Part shown: positions 45,751 to 57,582 of the stretch, in pieces | Numbering within the stretch: position 1 is the first letter of the stretch | Layout: every line of letters begins with the position of its first letter | Source of the DNA: Stropharia rugosoannulata | Lineage: Eukaryota > Basidiomycota > Agaricomycetes > Agaricales > Strophariaceae | DNA: 64,000 bases | Assembly (NCBI GenBank): GCA_028532985.1 | Contig: JANCIK010000002.1 | Location: forward strand, 3,038,001 to 3,102,000 | Direction: 5' to 3' | Notes under the pieces: model-generated | Told to the model about the DNA's origin: nothing | What the model saw: the letters and a program-made list of their open reading frames with translations, nothing else | Database searches by the model: none | Position numbers and translations under genes: made by a program

Positions 45751-46359
45751 AAATTCTCATATCGCGTTCATGAGCAAGGCTGACATTTTTAATAGTCCAT
45801 GGATAAGTGGGTAAAGCGAAAATGCGACGCCACTAGTTGCTCACCGATGTATTTTTTGTTTGTCACTTGTACTATGTTTTGCGATAAGACCATCATGTAC
45901 CTTTGTAACCATCTCGCTGTTTAGCTTGTATTTGGCTTTCATTATCTTCTGCTCCTCAACCGCTCCTCATTCACAAGTCGTTTTGCATTCATTTATATTG
46001 TTATGAATGACTTGCGATGCTGGTCTTCTCAGACAGATGTCATCTTTGTTGTGGCACAAGGCTACGCGCGCGGATAATTTGGATCAATTGACTTTTCCGA
46101 GATAGAGTCTATTTTTGCACCGAAGGCTAAGGTCAATGTGGTGCACTCACTAGCTCGTTCTTTCATCATGTCATGCTTCTTCTTTCTGGGGTCACTACAA
46201 CTGAGATCGGCTGGTCGCATGGGCAGCAGGGCTATATAAACCATGTGGAGTCGATGCAGTATAAGTGCTGCACCTTTCTGTCCGCCTCCAGGCTCCGACC
46301 GTCTTGCCCGTAACACTACTCGGCCTTAGTAGGCACCTGGCCCACTTCTAACCAGAACA
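45751..46359. other. Intergenic, no gene seen
   Basis: This stretch holds the 3-prime flank of the GH3 gene and the chitinase upstream region. A TATA-like ctatataaac lies near 46232-46241, about 120 bp before the chitinase ATG, and may be its promoter. Confidence 0.55.
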
Positions 46360-47865
46360 ATGTACACGTCGACATTGCTCGCAGTATCCTGTCTCTTGCT
46401 CGTCGCCAGAGCTTGGGCATCCTCTTCGACTCCAGGACCTTCCCGTGTATCTGCAGCATGGTATGCAGGATTCCATGCCGACGAGGGCTTCCCGCTTTCC
46501 AAAGTCTCCTGGTCAAAATATACGCATCTCACATATTCATTCGCGTTGGTGTACTCCCTTGTATCAAGCCCTATGATCTAATCGTACGCATACAGGGAGA
46601 CTACTTTTGACACTACTACTTTGGACTTGAGTGGATCTGATCCATCAGTGCTGCCTCAATTCGTCGAACAAGCCCACAAAAATGTATGCGACTTATCACA
46701 ACTTTGAGACCTAGTATACTGACAGTAGCTTAGGGAGTGAAAGCTCTGGTATCTATCGGAGGCTGGACTGGCTCTCGGGGATATTCTGTGAACGTCGGTT
46801 CCGCGAAAAACAGGACAACTTTCGTAAAGACCGTTACCCAGTTCGCGAAGAAGTATAACCTGGATGGACTTGACTTTGAGTACGACGATGCACCTAGTTA
46901 ATTGAAAACCCTCCAACTAACCATATTTCCTTCAGTTGGGAATACCCTGCAAACCAGGGAATAGGCTGCAACACAATTAGCGCAAACGACACGGCGCATT
47001 TCCTCTCTTTCCTGCAAGAGTTGCGCAAGGACCCCATCGGCTCGCGCCTTATCCTGACCGCCGCTGTCGCCACCGTCCCCTTCTTCGGCCCAGACGGGAA
47101 CCCGTTGGCTGACGTCTCAGGCTTCAGCAAGGTGCTGGACTGGATCTCAGTCATGAACTACGACATCTGGGGTCCCTGGAGCGCCACCGTCGGGCCCAAC
47201 GCGCCGCTCAACGACACCTGCGCGACGCCAGACAACCAGCAGGGTTCCGCAGTCTCCGCCGTGCAAAAGTGGCACAAAGCGGGGATCCCGATTGACCAGA
47301 TCGTCCTCGGCGTCGCCGCATACGGTCACTCTTTCCAGGTCCCCAAGGCGGACGCGTTCCAGAAGGGATCTACGACCAAGCTGGTGGCCTTCCCTGCTTT
47401 CAACACCAGCGCGCACCCGGTCGGGGATGCCTGGGACGATGCTGCTGGACCGGACGAATGTGGCAACCCGCAAACTGCAGGCGGCGATGTCGATTTCTGG
47501 GGCCTGATTGAACTTGGCTACTTGAATGCTGACGGGACGCCAAAGAAAGGAATCGATTACATGTTCGATGCATGCAGTCAAACGGTAAGTATGTGAGCTG
47601 TAACGCATTGAATTCCCACTCACATATTGCTCTAGCCGTATGTGTACAATTCCAAGACGGAGATCATGGTATCATACGATAATGCACAGGTGCGTTTCTT
47701 ACCCTATCAATGTGCCAGTGCTCAATGGTCAACACCTTTTAGTCGTTCTCTGCCAAAGGCAAGTTCATCAAGAACACAGGTTTGAGAGGGTTCGCCATCT
47801 GGGAAGCTGGAGGTGATTCAAACAACATCTTGTTGGATTCCATCAGAGGAGCCATTGGCTTCTAA
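46360..47865 (+). CDS. Secreted GH18 chitinase
   Basis: Family 18 endo- or exochitinase acting on chitin outside the cell or in the wall. It starts with the signal peptide MYTSTLLAVSCLLLVARAWA. The barrel begins VSAAWYAGFHADEGFPLSKV and KYTHLTYSFA. Further blocks are VKALVSIGGWTGSRGYS and the catalytic LDGLDFDWEYP (DxxDxDxE), whose Asp-Trp join is completed by an intron at about 46881-46934. Later blocks are LDWISVMNYDIWGPW, IPIDQIVLGVAAYGHSFQV and a final RGFAIWEAGGDSNN, ending GAIGF. About seven exons are implied. No chitin-binding module is visible. The residues expected for catalysis, including the acid Glu and the MNYD tyrosine, are present. The third quarter is notably GC-rich. Confidence 0.93.
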
Positions 47866-48098
47866 TAGCTTCTAATGTCCATCACTTACCTTTACTGTTC
47901 AACAATATGGCAGTCCACTTCCAGTCCACTTACTTAGTTTGTTAACCGGGATAATTGCTTCCTGCTGTCTAATTAACACGAATAAAATATTATTCTCAGG
48001 TTATACTCGAATTAGTTCTTTTGATACATTTGAAGCTTTGCAGTGGGGTAATATAACTACACAAATACGCAATCAAGTAGTCCGATAGGCTGTCCATT

Positions 48099-50728
48099 TC
48101 AGTCGTAGATATCGCCTGAATAGTATATGTCACTCCCGGAATCCGCACTTGATTCTTGACTCCCTCCAACCCAGAACACCCGCCAGTCTTCTGCTCCCTT
48201 CCGACACCACGCATATATGCCCTCTTCTCGCTTCATCCGTCCCAGACCATCCGTCGAGTCCATGCTATCGAGGGAAAGAGCAGATGATGCGCCTGTTAGC
48301 ATCCCGGAGCCGTATATATGCTCCACGCGGTCCCAGTTACCGCCCACAGCGAGATAGCCAGTTTCGCCTATGTCTTCCTCACCGCGCATTTGTTCATCAG
48401 GGAAAGCACGTCCTTTTCCATTATTGATCATAAATGATATTCCGACCTCCTGGATTTCAATGCCAGCCTCTCCGAAGGCAACAAGTTGAAGTAGAGGAGG
48501 CTCTTCCAGAGGATCGCCGTCGGAATAGATGAGGCGAGGCGCAACATGTTTGGGCGAAGACTTCCAGAAGACTGCATGCAAGGGGGAGGTGGCTGCTATA
48601 CGTGAAGGCAAGGGACAAGCAACGATGTGGGTCCTCTTTCCTTTTGTGAGTATGTGAACAGGCCGGAGAGCACCTGACTGGTTCAGAACAGGTAGCTCTA
48701 TGCGCACTGGCATAAGCCACTTCGACATGGATTCTCGAATATCGAAGGACACTCGGGCTCGCTGACGGAGGCTAGAAGCGCTTATGGTCGACGAAAAAGT
48801 GTCGCGGGGGAAGAGGTTTCCGGAAGGTTGTGGCCCTCCGTCTTCGCCTAATTCGACCTCGCCAACTGCAGAATCAGCCAGGCGAATCAAACCGGCTTTC
48901 TTGTCAAAAATAACGAAAAGGCTGAGGTGCGTGCCATATGTCAGAGGAGTAGACGAGGAAGCAGTGCTCGTAACGCCTTTAATTGTGCTCCCGCTGTCGG
49001 AGCGTTTATGTGAATGGAACCGCCCACTGGGCGGAATCTCTGTTGGACCTCTCGAGTCAGTCGCCAGTTGCTGGACAAATGCTAGTTGTCTAGGCTGAAT
49101 GGGAGTGTAAAATTCCTGTTCGGTGAAGATATAAGCCACCATTAGCTTGGTGCTGTGTTATTAATACCTTGACAAAGCGGTACGCCCTCTCCCCTTTCGG
49201 TGTTTCGTACAGCAGTATATTCGATTTTGTGGCTATGGCAAGCAGTTGGCCACCAGCCCTGCCTCTTCGTGTATCGTCACTCCACGTTGCAAAAGTTACT
49301 ACAGATGCACCAACTAGTCGCGAACCCGGAACTGCAAGTGGAACAAAGTCAGTTGCCCACCTCATTGGTAAGTCATCTACCAAATTCCAACTCGACTCAA
49401 CGGAATTTCTGCGCGATGATGGGCTGCCGCGATTTGACGGAGAAGGGATTGACGTTGACGACGTGGGCGAGAGATATGCTTGTGCTTCAGGGGACGATCT
49501 TGTATCCAACGGGCTGCTATGCGACTGGGGTGCGTCAATGAGTGATTTAATACCGCGAGCCAAGCTACCCTGCGCTCTGTGTTTCTTAGATGGGGTGCTT
49601 TGTTGCGATTGAAAGGTTCCCAACTTATGCAGTTCTAGCGGGTTGCTTCCCTGCAAGCGTATTAATACCGTGTAGCTTCGTTACATGTGAGAATGAGTAC
49701 CTTGTTCGCAAGAGTCCATCTCGCAAGACTTATTAAGCTTGAAAGGCTATACATACGAGCTGCACGTATAGACTCGGCTTCCTTTCCGCTGGTCGCGTGC
49801 TGAGAAGGACCGACGACAGCGAGAACAACGCCTTGAGGGGTGCCATTACCTATATCTTCTGTCTCCAGTATAGACATCTGATATATGCTGCAAGTAATAA
49901 AGTTATAAGGATTCAGCGCACATATTCGCGACGTACGTTTCTCCGTGCCAAATTGTCCGGCAAGTTGCTTCATGAGGGCCCTTTGTGATAATTTCCCCGT
50001 GGTCATTCCACTCTTGAGGAAACATATCAAGTACTGAGAGACCATCGTCGTGACCGATGAGCAGCATCTTGTTCCCGAGCAAGGGAAGTACGCATCGAAT
50101 TTGCGAAGTTGTGTGAGGTAGAAATCGGGATCCGAATTGGTTGATCTTGAGATGAGTAGGAGCAATAGTTTGACTAACGAAAGGAAGTGGTGCAAGAGTC
50201 GAGGTGTCGTCTCGAGATGATGGTGGAGAGTCATTTATTGATAGATAATCTGTCTGAATATGCAGAGGTAGGCTTTCCGTGCGGGGTGGTGGCACGACTG
50301 GGGGTCCTGCAGCCGATGCAATGTTTCCCTAAGCGACAGGATGTTATATAAACATTGACAACTCAACACTGGGCTCAAGACTGACCGAAGGTAGAGTTGT
50401 AGGTAGATCCCACCCGCGTTCACGTCGTCTTTCGCGCTCTTCTGGAGTGATATCGGCATAGCGTTCGGCGGCTCTGGGAAGCGGAACATGGTTAGATAAA
50501 AGTATGTCACGATGTTCAGTTCGGGCGGGGCACCTCTTTTCTATCCAGCCTCTCCATCGACCAAATCTGACGACCCGCAACACGCATTAGAAACGCCCGG
50601 CCGAGTCATCTAATCTTTAAATACCTCGAATTGGGTCCATTCTGGTTGGCGAGATCATCATAGGTGGGGAGCTCGTTAGCCCTGGCGGTCCCATGAGCGT
50701 CCTGTTCAATGTACCGCTCAGCAGACAT
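48099..50728 (-). CDS. CNH (citron-homology)-like beta-propeller protein
   Basis: A protein of roughly 750 aa starting MSAERYIEQDAHGTARANEL, with an N-terminal Arg/Glu-rich part (ERYADITPEERERRRERGWD). It then shows propeller-like strands: IRCVLPLLGNKMLLIGHDDG, LSVLDMFPQEW, GVVLAVVGPSQ. A Ser/Pro-rich linker follows (about 49.4-49.6 kb). Then GGQLLAIATKSNILLYETPK joins after an intron to EFYTPIQPRQLAFVQQL, which looks like the second half of a CNH domain. Further strands include THLSLFVIFDKKAGLIRLAD and LLQLVAFGEAGIEIQEVGIS. CNH domains bind small GTPases or act in vacuolar tethering, but no kinase, DH or PH domain and no clathrin repeat is seen. The role is unknown. The C-terminus ends GSDIYYSGDIYD. 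Confidence 0.7.
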
Positions 50729-51370
50729 TTTCAGAGGTCTGGACGGGCAGTGCTGCTAGGGATATGGAAAGAAGCTTCGTTGGTGGACTCTCGTAGTCAC
50801 CATCCATGGCAGTACACTATCTGCTAAGTCACGTGTACCCATTTGTGCTATTTAGGGAATCAATGCCGCCAAGTAAACTTGAAGCTGGCGCTTCCTTGCG
50901 AAACTTGGACTCCTTCAGAAATCATTGAGTCTCGTATCACATTCCTCCAAAAATAGGTCCACACGGGGCTGGGTAGATATTGCACAGGTTGACTCAAATA
51001 ATTGCGCAGTACCTGCATGCCGATGCTGGCAGCAGTAACTTGTCTTGACACAGGAGCAATGTCCCGAAACAGATGTGATGCCATTTTGCATCACGAACCT
51101 GCGAGTGCACAGCAAATCAATGATCATAAGGCGGTGAAGTCTTTGATATTTGACAGAATGACCAATATGGTGACAACCATCAGTATAGACCAGCATCAAA
51201 CGAAATTCTAATACCGTCGAAAGCGCTTTACAAAATACATAACCTACCACTAGATACGTACATGAGGTATATCAATCCTACATCCATCCTGATTTGCACG
51301 CGGGGTCCTTCTTGGTCCGCCATCTGTATCACACCACTTCTGGGGAGGTCGTAATGGATTATGTGGCTAC
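50729..51370. other. Intergenic, no gene seen
   Basis: This stretch lies between the start of the CNH-like gene and the stop of the upstream minus-strand gene. Minus-strand frames around 50860-51250 are short, overlapping and unlike known proteins. It probably holds a 3-prime UTR and a promoter. Confidence 0.55.
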
Positions 51371-52625
51371 TCAGTGCTTCGCAGCTTTGCGCTGACGAGC
51401 GCTCGTTCTTTTAGCGGGAGGAGCAGAGGCTTCGCGTTCGCTATCTGTAGGGGGAGCAGGAGTTCCTGCCTTCTTAGACCGAGTCGATTTGGCGATTGCG
51501 GCTGGGGTAGACGGGGCCTGTACCGTCGGCTTTGGCACAGCTTTCGCCTCTGGCGCGGGTTTCGGCGCTGGCGCAGTGTCTGGTGTGCTCTTGTGCATGA
51601 AGCTGATCAAGACGGACGCGAAACTGCCAGATACGAGCACAAGCAACCACCTCGGCAGAATTACTAGCCAGTTGTAGGTGAATGTGAGGAACTTTGCTTG
51701 ATAGTCCATTATCCACTCGCTAAGTATACAGTGAACAAGATGACAGTAAATCGTTTAAATAACATTTTACCTGCTTCCTCCTGGAGCAAAGGAAGTGGAC
51801 CATATTGGGCTATCTTGCCAGCCTTCCACCTTCAAAAATTCGCGAATCGCTTCCTCGTTCAGTCTGATGTTGTGGGGACGATAGAAGCGGAGCTTCTGTG
51901 CTCTTTCCGTCGCAATAACAAGGTATGGCGCCCTTTATTGGATAGTTATCAGTAAAGGCTGAAAGAATTCCAATAATAGATACACATACTGCCATACACC
52001 CCATTTAGTGGTTATATATGTGACATTGAGATAATCAATACGGCCCCATTTGATGTTGGGCAAGTCGCCAGCGGCCAGTGTTAGATTATGGGCGGAATCA
52101 AACACTTGGTCAAGGTATTTTGACACACCCTCCTGCTTAGCAGCAGTGACCGAACTGTTCGGGGCAAGTTAGTGAATGGATCCTGAACCTTGGGCAAACG
52201 CGATTAATGTACATAACAATGATCCATGCTCGTTCTTTCTCTTCTTCGGGGGTCATGGGTTCGTTTACTACGAGGTCGTTGAAGTTATCGTCCGTGAGTA
52301 GAGTGACGCGTTCATCCCAAAGGCTTTGTTGCATAACGCTTTGCACTTTATCTGTAATGTTTACTCCAAATCTATCGAAGAGAGCGACTACCGGCTCCGA
52401 GGTCAGGATGTTATTGATATCGAATAGATCTGAGAATTTGAAAGGCTTCGACGATGTCTGAGCTGGCGCATTTCCAGTTGCCTGCGAGGGCGCCGAAGCG
52501 AACGTGGCGGTAGGCACCTCACTGTGCACTGGCTGTCCAGGAGTCCAACCTGCAGAGAAGTACTGGGCCTGTGTAGAGCCAATGAGGGCAAATACGGCCA
52601 GCGAAGTGGAGGAAAGTAGCCTCAT
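51371..52625 (-). CDS. Thioredoxin-fold secretory membrane protein without CxxC
   Basis: A predicted type I membrane protein of the secretory pathway. The ATG at 52625 gives a signal peptide, MRLLSSTSLAVFALIGSTQA, and an Ala/Pro/Ser-rich start of the lumenal part. DITDK-type helices follow, then DNFNDLVVNEPMTPEEEKER and WIIV, a typical first thioredoxin strand. After an intron come GVSKYLDQVFDSAHNLTLAA, IKWGRIDYLNVTYITTKWG and YLVIATERAQKLRFYRPHNI, in the order of a thioredoxin fold. No CxxC redox pair is visible at the expected place. A transmembrane helix (TYNWLVILPRWLLVLVSGSF) precedes a basic, Ala/Pro/Lys-rich cytosolic tail. The overall layout resembles ER TMX-like proteins, but the exact family is not certain. 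The gene is divergent from KEX1, 262 bp away. Confidence 0.72.
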
Positions 52626-52887
52626 GATGGTAGTTGAGAGCAAGCGCTAGACAGCTAGGAGTCCCGAGCGATAGGCAGCCCGAAGCCGTGTGGACCGTGT
52701 GTGCCTCGACACGCGCTCCCCTTTTGTTGTGTGAAACGACGCGTACCAAATCACCGAAAGGAGCACCGCCACCGCCCAGTCATCGCCCCTTCTCATTAAT
52801 CCACTTCCGCCTCAGCTTCTGCCTGCATTTGCTGAGTGCTCGTCAAATTATTGCCAGCTGTGGCCGCTCCTCTCGTCGACACAAACG

Positions 52888-55374
52888 ATGATGATGGCGA
52901 CTCTATTCCATAGAGCTCTCTGGATGACGATACCTCTGCTCTTTCTAAGCTACTATGCGTCGGCTGCGCCGCTCGAAAGTCCGTTCCTCATCTCTGTCGT
53001 TTTGGCAATCGTTAACTCATGCTCCAGAGCCCTCGGCGGCATCGTTCTATATACCCTCTATACCTTACATTCACCAAAACCCTGAGCATCCTTTAACGAT
53101 GTTCGGAGGCCATATTTCAGCCGACCCAGGTCTCTCGAGGGCGTCAAGCACGGATGTAACGCCACATTTATATTTCTTTATGGTGAAGAATAGACGGGTA
53201 GCAGACAAAGAACGGATAGTATTTTGGTTTAATGTGAGCACTACCAACTCGTCAACGTTATCGTCCTGAAGTAGTCACTAGGGAGGTCCGGGATGCTCCT
53301 CATTCGACGGTGTAATGATGGAGGTGGGCCCGTGGCGGTGGGATAAAAAATCCCAGCATGACTTCTATGTGCAGGAAGGCGGATGGGAAGAATACACTAC
53401 CATGGTCTTCGGTACTCTTCCTTATCTCTATGCATCGTCGTTATTCTTACATTGCTGCAAGTGGACCAACCTGCAGGAACTGGCTTTTCCTATACAAGTA
53501 CGGATAAATACGTTCACACTATGGAAACCGTGAGTGGTTTACACCTGCTATCACTGTCTATTTATTCACTTGTCGGCTAGGCCCAAGCGCATTTTATGCA
53601 ATTCTTGACGAATTTCTATGATATTTTTCCGGAGTATAGAAACGTTGACGTGAGTAACGTGTATTTATCAGTTGTATCAAGGCCGGAAACTCACCCACTT
53701 GATAGACCTATCTTGCTGGCGAGAGCTTTGCTGGACAGTGGATACCCTACTATGGTTTGTCGCTTTGTTAACGCAAGTTCACCTAATGCTCAAAAGTCAT
53801 TTTTAGCTGATGCTATTTTAAACTCTACTCTGAATATTCCTCTTCGAGGTGCTGCCATTGGGAATGGCTGGATGGATTCCAAGCAACAATACCCAGCTTA
53901 TATTGATTATGCCACTAAAACTGGTCTGCTCGTTGAAAACACGCCCGTGTGTCCCTTTCTTTGAATTTACTTTGCAATTCTTGCAATTCATACTCTTTTT
54001 TCCATTAGGAATGGAAAGAAGTCAAACAGCACACTGATTCTTGTATCTCTGAGATACAAAAAATAGGATCGAATCCGATGGTAATAGACCAATGCCAAGC
54101 TATCCTTCCTGCTGTTATGCTCTCAAAATCGAAAACGTCAGTATTAGGTGTCAATTGACGTCTTCGTATTGTTGACGCCATGTTAACAGGACCAAAACCA
54201 ACGCAACATGCATCAATATTTATGACATCCGTTTAGAGGATTCGCAACCTGCTTGTGGAATGAATTGGCCACCTGAAGTACCGAATATCAAGGAGCTTCT
54301 AGGTGTCAGTCACTTATGTTGCTTTGCATTATCTGGAATTAAAGGACCATATCTAGTTGAAGGAAGTTGTGGATGCATTACATGCCCAAGCCCATCCTGG
54401 TAGTTGGACAGAATGCCGCTCTGCAGTCCATACAGCGTTTCAAGAGCGAAAACTCGAATCGTCGACCTCCGTCCTACCGCGTGTCCTCTCGAAAATCCCT
54501 GTTATGGTTTTTGCTGGTGATCAAGACTTGATATGCAATTACATCGGTTTAGAGAATATGATCAAAGCGCTAACTTGGAATGGCGCAACGGGTCTAGGAG
54601 TAATTTTTTTTGTTACTTCGAAGAGGTGATGTCTTACGTATATATGCTATCAGACTGTACAGACTCAATCGTGGGCAGTCAACTCCCTGCCCGCTGGAAC
54701 CTGGGTGTCATCTAGGAATTTAACTTACGTTAAAGTAAGTTTTTCACGCTATAACATCACAACTGATAAACTAACTGGAGCTCCCTAGATCTTTAATGCA
54801 TCTCATATGGCTCCATTCGACGTTCCTCATGTTACCCATGATATGATGCTCCGGTTCATGGGAGTAAACTTCACTGCTATTGTCGATGGATCAGCGAAGA
54901 TACCGAGCACCATCGGGAATACAGCCAAGCCCTTGTTCGTTGAGGAGCATGAAGCTACACCGCAACCTGTCGCACCTGCGAAAACGCCGCAGCAGGACAA
55001 AGCTATGTGGGAAGGTACGGTCTTTGGTTCTATCTTCAATAGCGCAGGAAACTAATCTGAGGACTTGCATAGCATACTATAATGCTGGATCTGCAGCCCT
55101 CGTCCTAGTCATTATTTTCCTCATCATAGGCACATTTGTGTGGTGCAGGTTACGAAGAAACCGACTACAGCTACCCGTAACACATACCGAGGAAAACATA
55201 CCTCTCACTTCGTCGATGAGAGAAGAGAATGAGTCGGTCGAGGATACTGTTCGTTCAAGAAAGGGCAAGGAGCGCTCTCGGGATGAAACTGTACCTTTAA
55301 CAGAACCTCCTATCTTTGAAGTTGGGGACAGCGACGAGGAGGATTATCATCATAGTAGTTCTGCTAAGCGGTAG
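52888..55374 (+). CDS. KEX1: KEX1-type serine carboxypeptidase, membrane-bound
   Basis: Late-Golgi carboxypeptidase D that trims C-terminal Lys/Arg after Kex2 cleavage of pheromones and other secreted precursors. The signal peptide region is [20 protein letters not shown]. After short introns the S10 blocks appear: [38 protein letters not shown] and the active-site segment [16 protein letters not shown] with the nucleophile Ser. The catalytic Asp is in [17 protein letters not shown] and the His in [16 protein letters not shown] lumenal acidic/Pro-rich stretch follows, then the membrane helix [17 protein letters not shown] and an acidic cytosolic tail ([16 protein letters not shown]), as in yeast Kex1. 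All triad residues are present, so the enzyme should be active. About twelve exons are implied. Confidence 0.92.
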
Positions 55375-56313
55375 CTTTTTCTGTAACCTACGAGAGTAGT
55401 AGGCGGATGTAATTTAACTTTTACTCATGGTGTACTATTTCATCTACAAGACCCTCGGGTTGACTTGAAGATGCATTGATTCGCATTAGATTACAAGCAA
55501 GAAGGCACTTTGAAAATGACACTTGAAATCAGGAAAGGTCAATTATTTTTATTATGTATAATACAATGTTGTGAACTAGAGAAAAGTGTTCTCGTTATGG
55601 TTTAACCACACCGTCAACGCCACATAGTAGCACGTCCTCCGAAGAAGACGGGGTACGGTAGGTACAGGAATATAACGATGCACACTCTGCAGAGCTCAAG
55701 CCTCCGCTACCCAAATCAACACCGAAGCGGACTCGGGCGCATAAAGACGAGCTCTAACAAAGCTGCTCCTTCTCGTGAGCATCCCGAAGAACGCCTCGCT
55801 CCGTCAACCAGAAAGTAATAACGCCATGCAGAAGAGTTAACCTCTGTCGCTTGCGCAAACGCTTCAATGGGTTGAATCGGACACTTGAAGAACAGAAGTT
55901 TTCCGCGACCCAAATTTATAGCTCCATCGGAGTTTCAAGTCGAGCCCACGATCACATGAGTTTCCGTAAGCCACGTGGAACAGGAAGTGTGTTGCCACTT
56001 GCCGAAAGCGGACAAGGGCATATCTTCTTGCGCTCCTTTTTCTGTCCTTGTATTTTTCTGTGTGCAACCGGGGCTTGTGCAGCGTCTCCAGCTTGCTTAG
56101 ACAGACAAATCTTAAAATGGCGCTGATAACAAATCTATTGTTCTTCTGCCTTGTACTCCAACCTGGGCAACTTGGGCCACTGAATTTCAAATCGAGACGA
56201 TAGGTACAATAGAGGGTGTGCTGTCTCGTACCCTATATAGGTCTTGTGGACCGCAACGTCTGTCAATCTCTCGCCCCTCATATCATTTCAACCCATCTCC
56301 TTCATAATTTTCA
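55375..56313. other. Intergenic, no gene seen
   Basis: The left half is the AT-rich 3-prime flank of KEX1. The right half is the promoter of the orphan gene at 56314. Short frames here have no family resemblance. Confidence 0.55.
56233..56240 (+). promoter_or_regulatory. TATA box before the orphan gene
   Basis: CTATATAG lies 74 bp upstream of the ATG at 56314 and is followed by a CT-rich leader (ctcgcccctcatatcatttc). Confidence 0.45.
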
Positions 56314-57339
56314 ATGCGCCAGGTCAAAACGACCATATCTGAAGCAGACATAAAGCCCAAAATCGAGGCCGCCCCGTCAATATCGCTTGGTACGCCTTTT
56401 CAGGAAGAAGACATAAAGCCCAAACTCGAGAGGCTCCGCTCCCCTAGTCTTCGGCCGAGAAGCAGGAGCCCATCGGTAGAGAGCAACGCGTCGTGGGGAT
56501 CCAATATCGCGGATGTCGGATGTCAGTGCGTAGCTCATAAAGGCGACGAACTGGAGGTAGCAAATTGGCTTCTATCCACAAACGAGAAAGACTGGGCAGC
56601 GCCCGATCTGTCGCCCCCACAAGAACCGCCATCCTCACCGCCTTTCAGCTATTATCAAGTCCCTGCCGCCTTCTTCATGCAATTCTGGTTCACCATACTG
56701 GCTTACTTCAACCTGATCCCTAATTATCCCGTCTACACTCGGCCTGTCATAACGCCACCTCACCAACAGCCTTTTCCAATCAAGCGTGTGAACCACCATG
56801 CTTTCCCCGAGTTGACTAAGTTTGATGTTAGGGCAGATGGCAGCCGCATGTTGTATAACGGCTCAGAGGCGTACCACCTCGTCGATGACATGGAATATGT
56901 CATATTCAGTCATCCCCTAGAGGACCAGCGAGATTGGCATATACCGATGACCATGGACTGCTCCGCCGAAAAACTAGATACCCATCTTCCAGCTTTGTTG
57001 CGCATCTATCGAGTCCAAGATACTCAACTTAAGAAGTTCGAGAGGGACTGCTGGGAACGGCGCCTGTCCTGGATACATGTCCGACAACCTAATGACAGGT
57101 ACGACAACATTGCCGTTTTTCGCCAAGGTTTCATCACAAATATGCCTACACCTGGTAAAGGAGAGTATTGGCTACTAGTAGGCACCAATGCCGCCTTTCT
57201 TGGTGAGTTGAGGCACCAGGCTCGTCCCTGGTCGCGCCCCATTACCTCAATACCTGCAGATATCCTCGACTCTGTGCTGTTAAATTTATACCACAACATG
57301 GCTTATTATCTACCTAGGTTTATTAGACGTTTAATTTGA
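56314..57339 (+). CDS. Orphan protein of 341 aa, intronless
   Basis: A single uninterrupted frame with a good start context, a TATA box and a CT-rich leader. I do not recognise the family. The N-terminus (residues 1-60) is low in complexity and rich in Ser, Arg and Pro, and holds two copies of DIKPK(I/L)E spaced 21 codons apart. Residues of about 105-150 include a Phe/Tyr/Pro-rich, moderately hydrophobic segment (AAFFMQFWFTILAYFNLIPN) that could be a buried helix or membrane anchor. From about 165 the protein looks globular, with KFDVRADGSRMLYNGSEAYH, DDMEYVIFSHPLEDQRDWHI and WLLVGTNAAFLGELRH. Being intronless in this intron-rich genome is unusual and may mean a young or retroposed gene. Confidence 0.65.
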   Translation: MRQVKTTISEADIKPKIEAAPSISLGTPFQEEDIKPKLERLRSPSLRPRSRSPSVESNASWGSNIADVGCQCVAHKGDELEVANWLLSTNEKDWAAPDLSPPQEPPSSPPFSYYQVPAAFFMQFWFTILAYFNLIPNYPVYTRPVITPPHQQPFPIKRVNHHAFPELTKFDVRADGSRMLYNGSEAYHLVDDMEYVIFSHPLEDQRDWHIPMTMDCSAEKLDTHLPALLRIYRVQDTQLKKFERDCWERRLSWIHVRQPNDRYDNIAVFRQGFITNMPTPGKGEYWLLVGTNAAFLGELRHQARPWSRPITSIPADILDSVLLNLYHNMAYYLPRFIRRLI

Positions 57340-57582
57340 CCATTTTTTGCTCTCTCTCTTGCTCTGTTTGAAGTTGTTCATTGTCACCTCTTTAATACCC
57401 CATGTACTCAGTTAGTACCTTGTAACGGCACTTCTTTACATCAATTGTTCATTTTCTTCATTGAACGCCCAACGAGATTTCGGCAGTTTTGTCGACCGTC
57501 AACCACGTGTTTGCCTAAGTTGTGCGACGACGTTACGCCGTCACAAAATTTTGGACGCTCACCTTCGTGTTCATAACGCAAA

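Noticed and set aside
47147..47623. 158-codon minus-strand frame
   Set aside because: Antisense to the GC-rich GH18 chitinase exon; no protein family fits.
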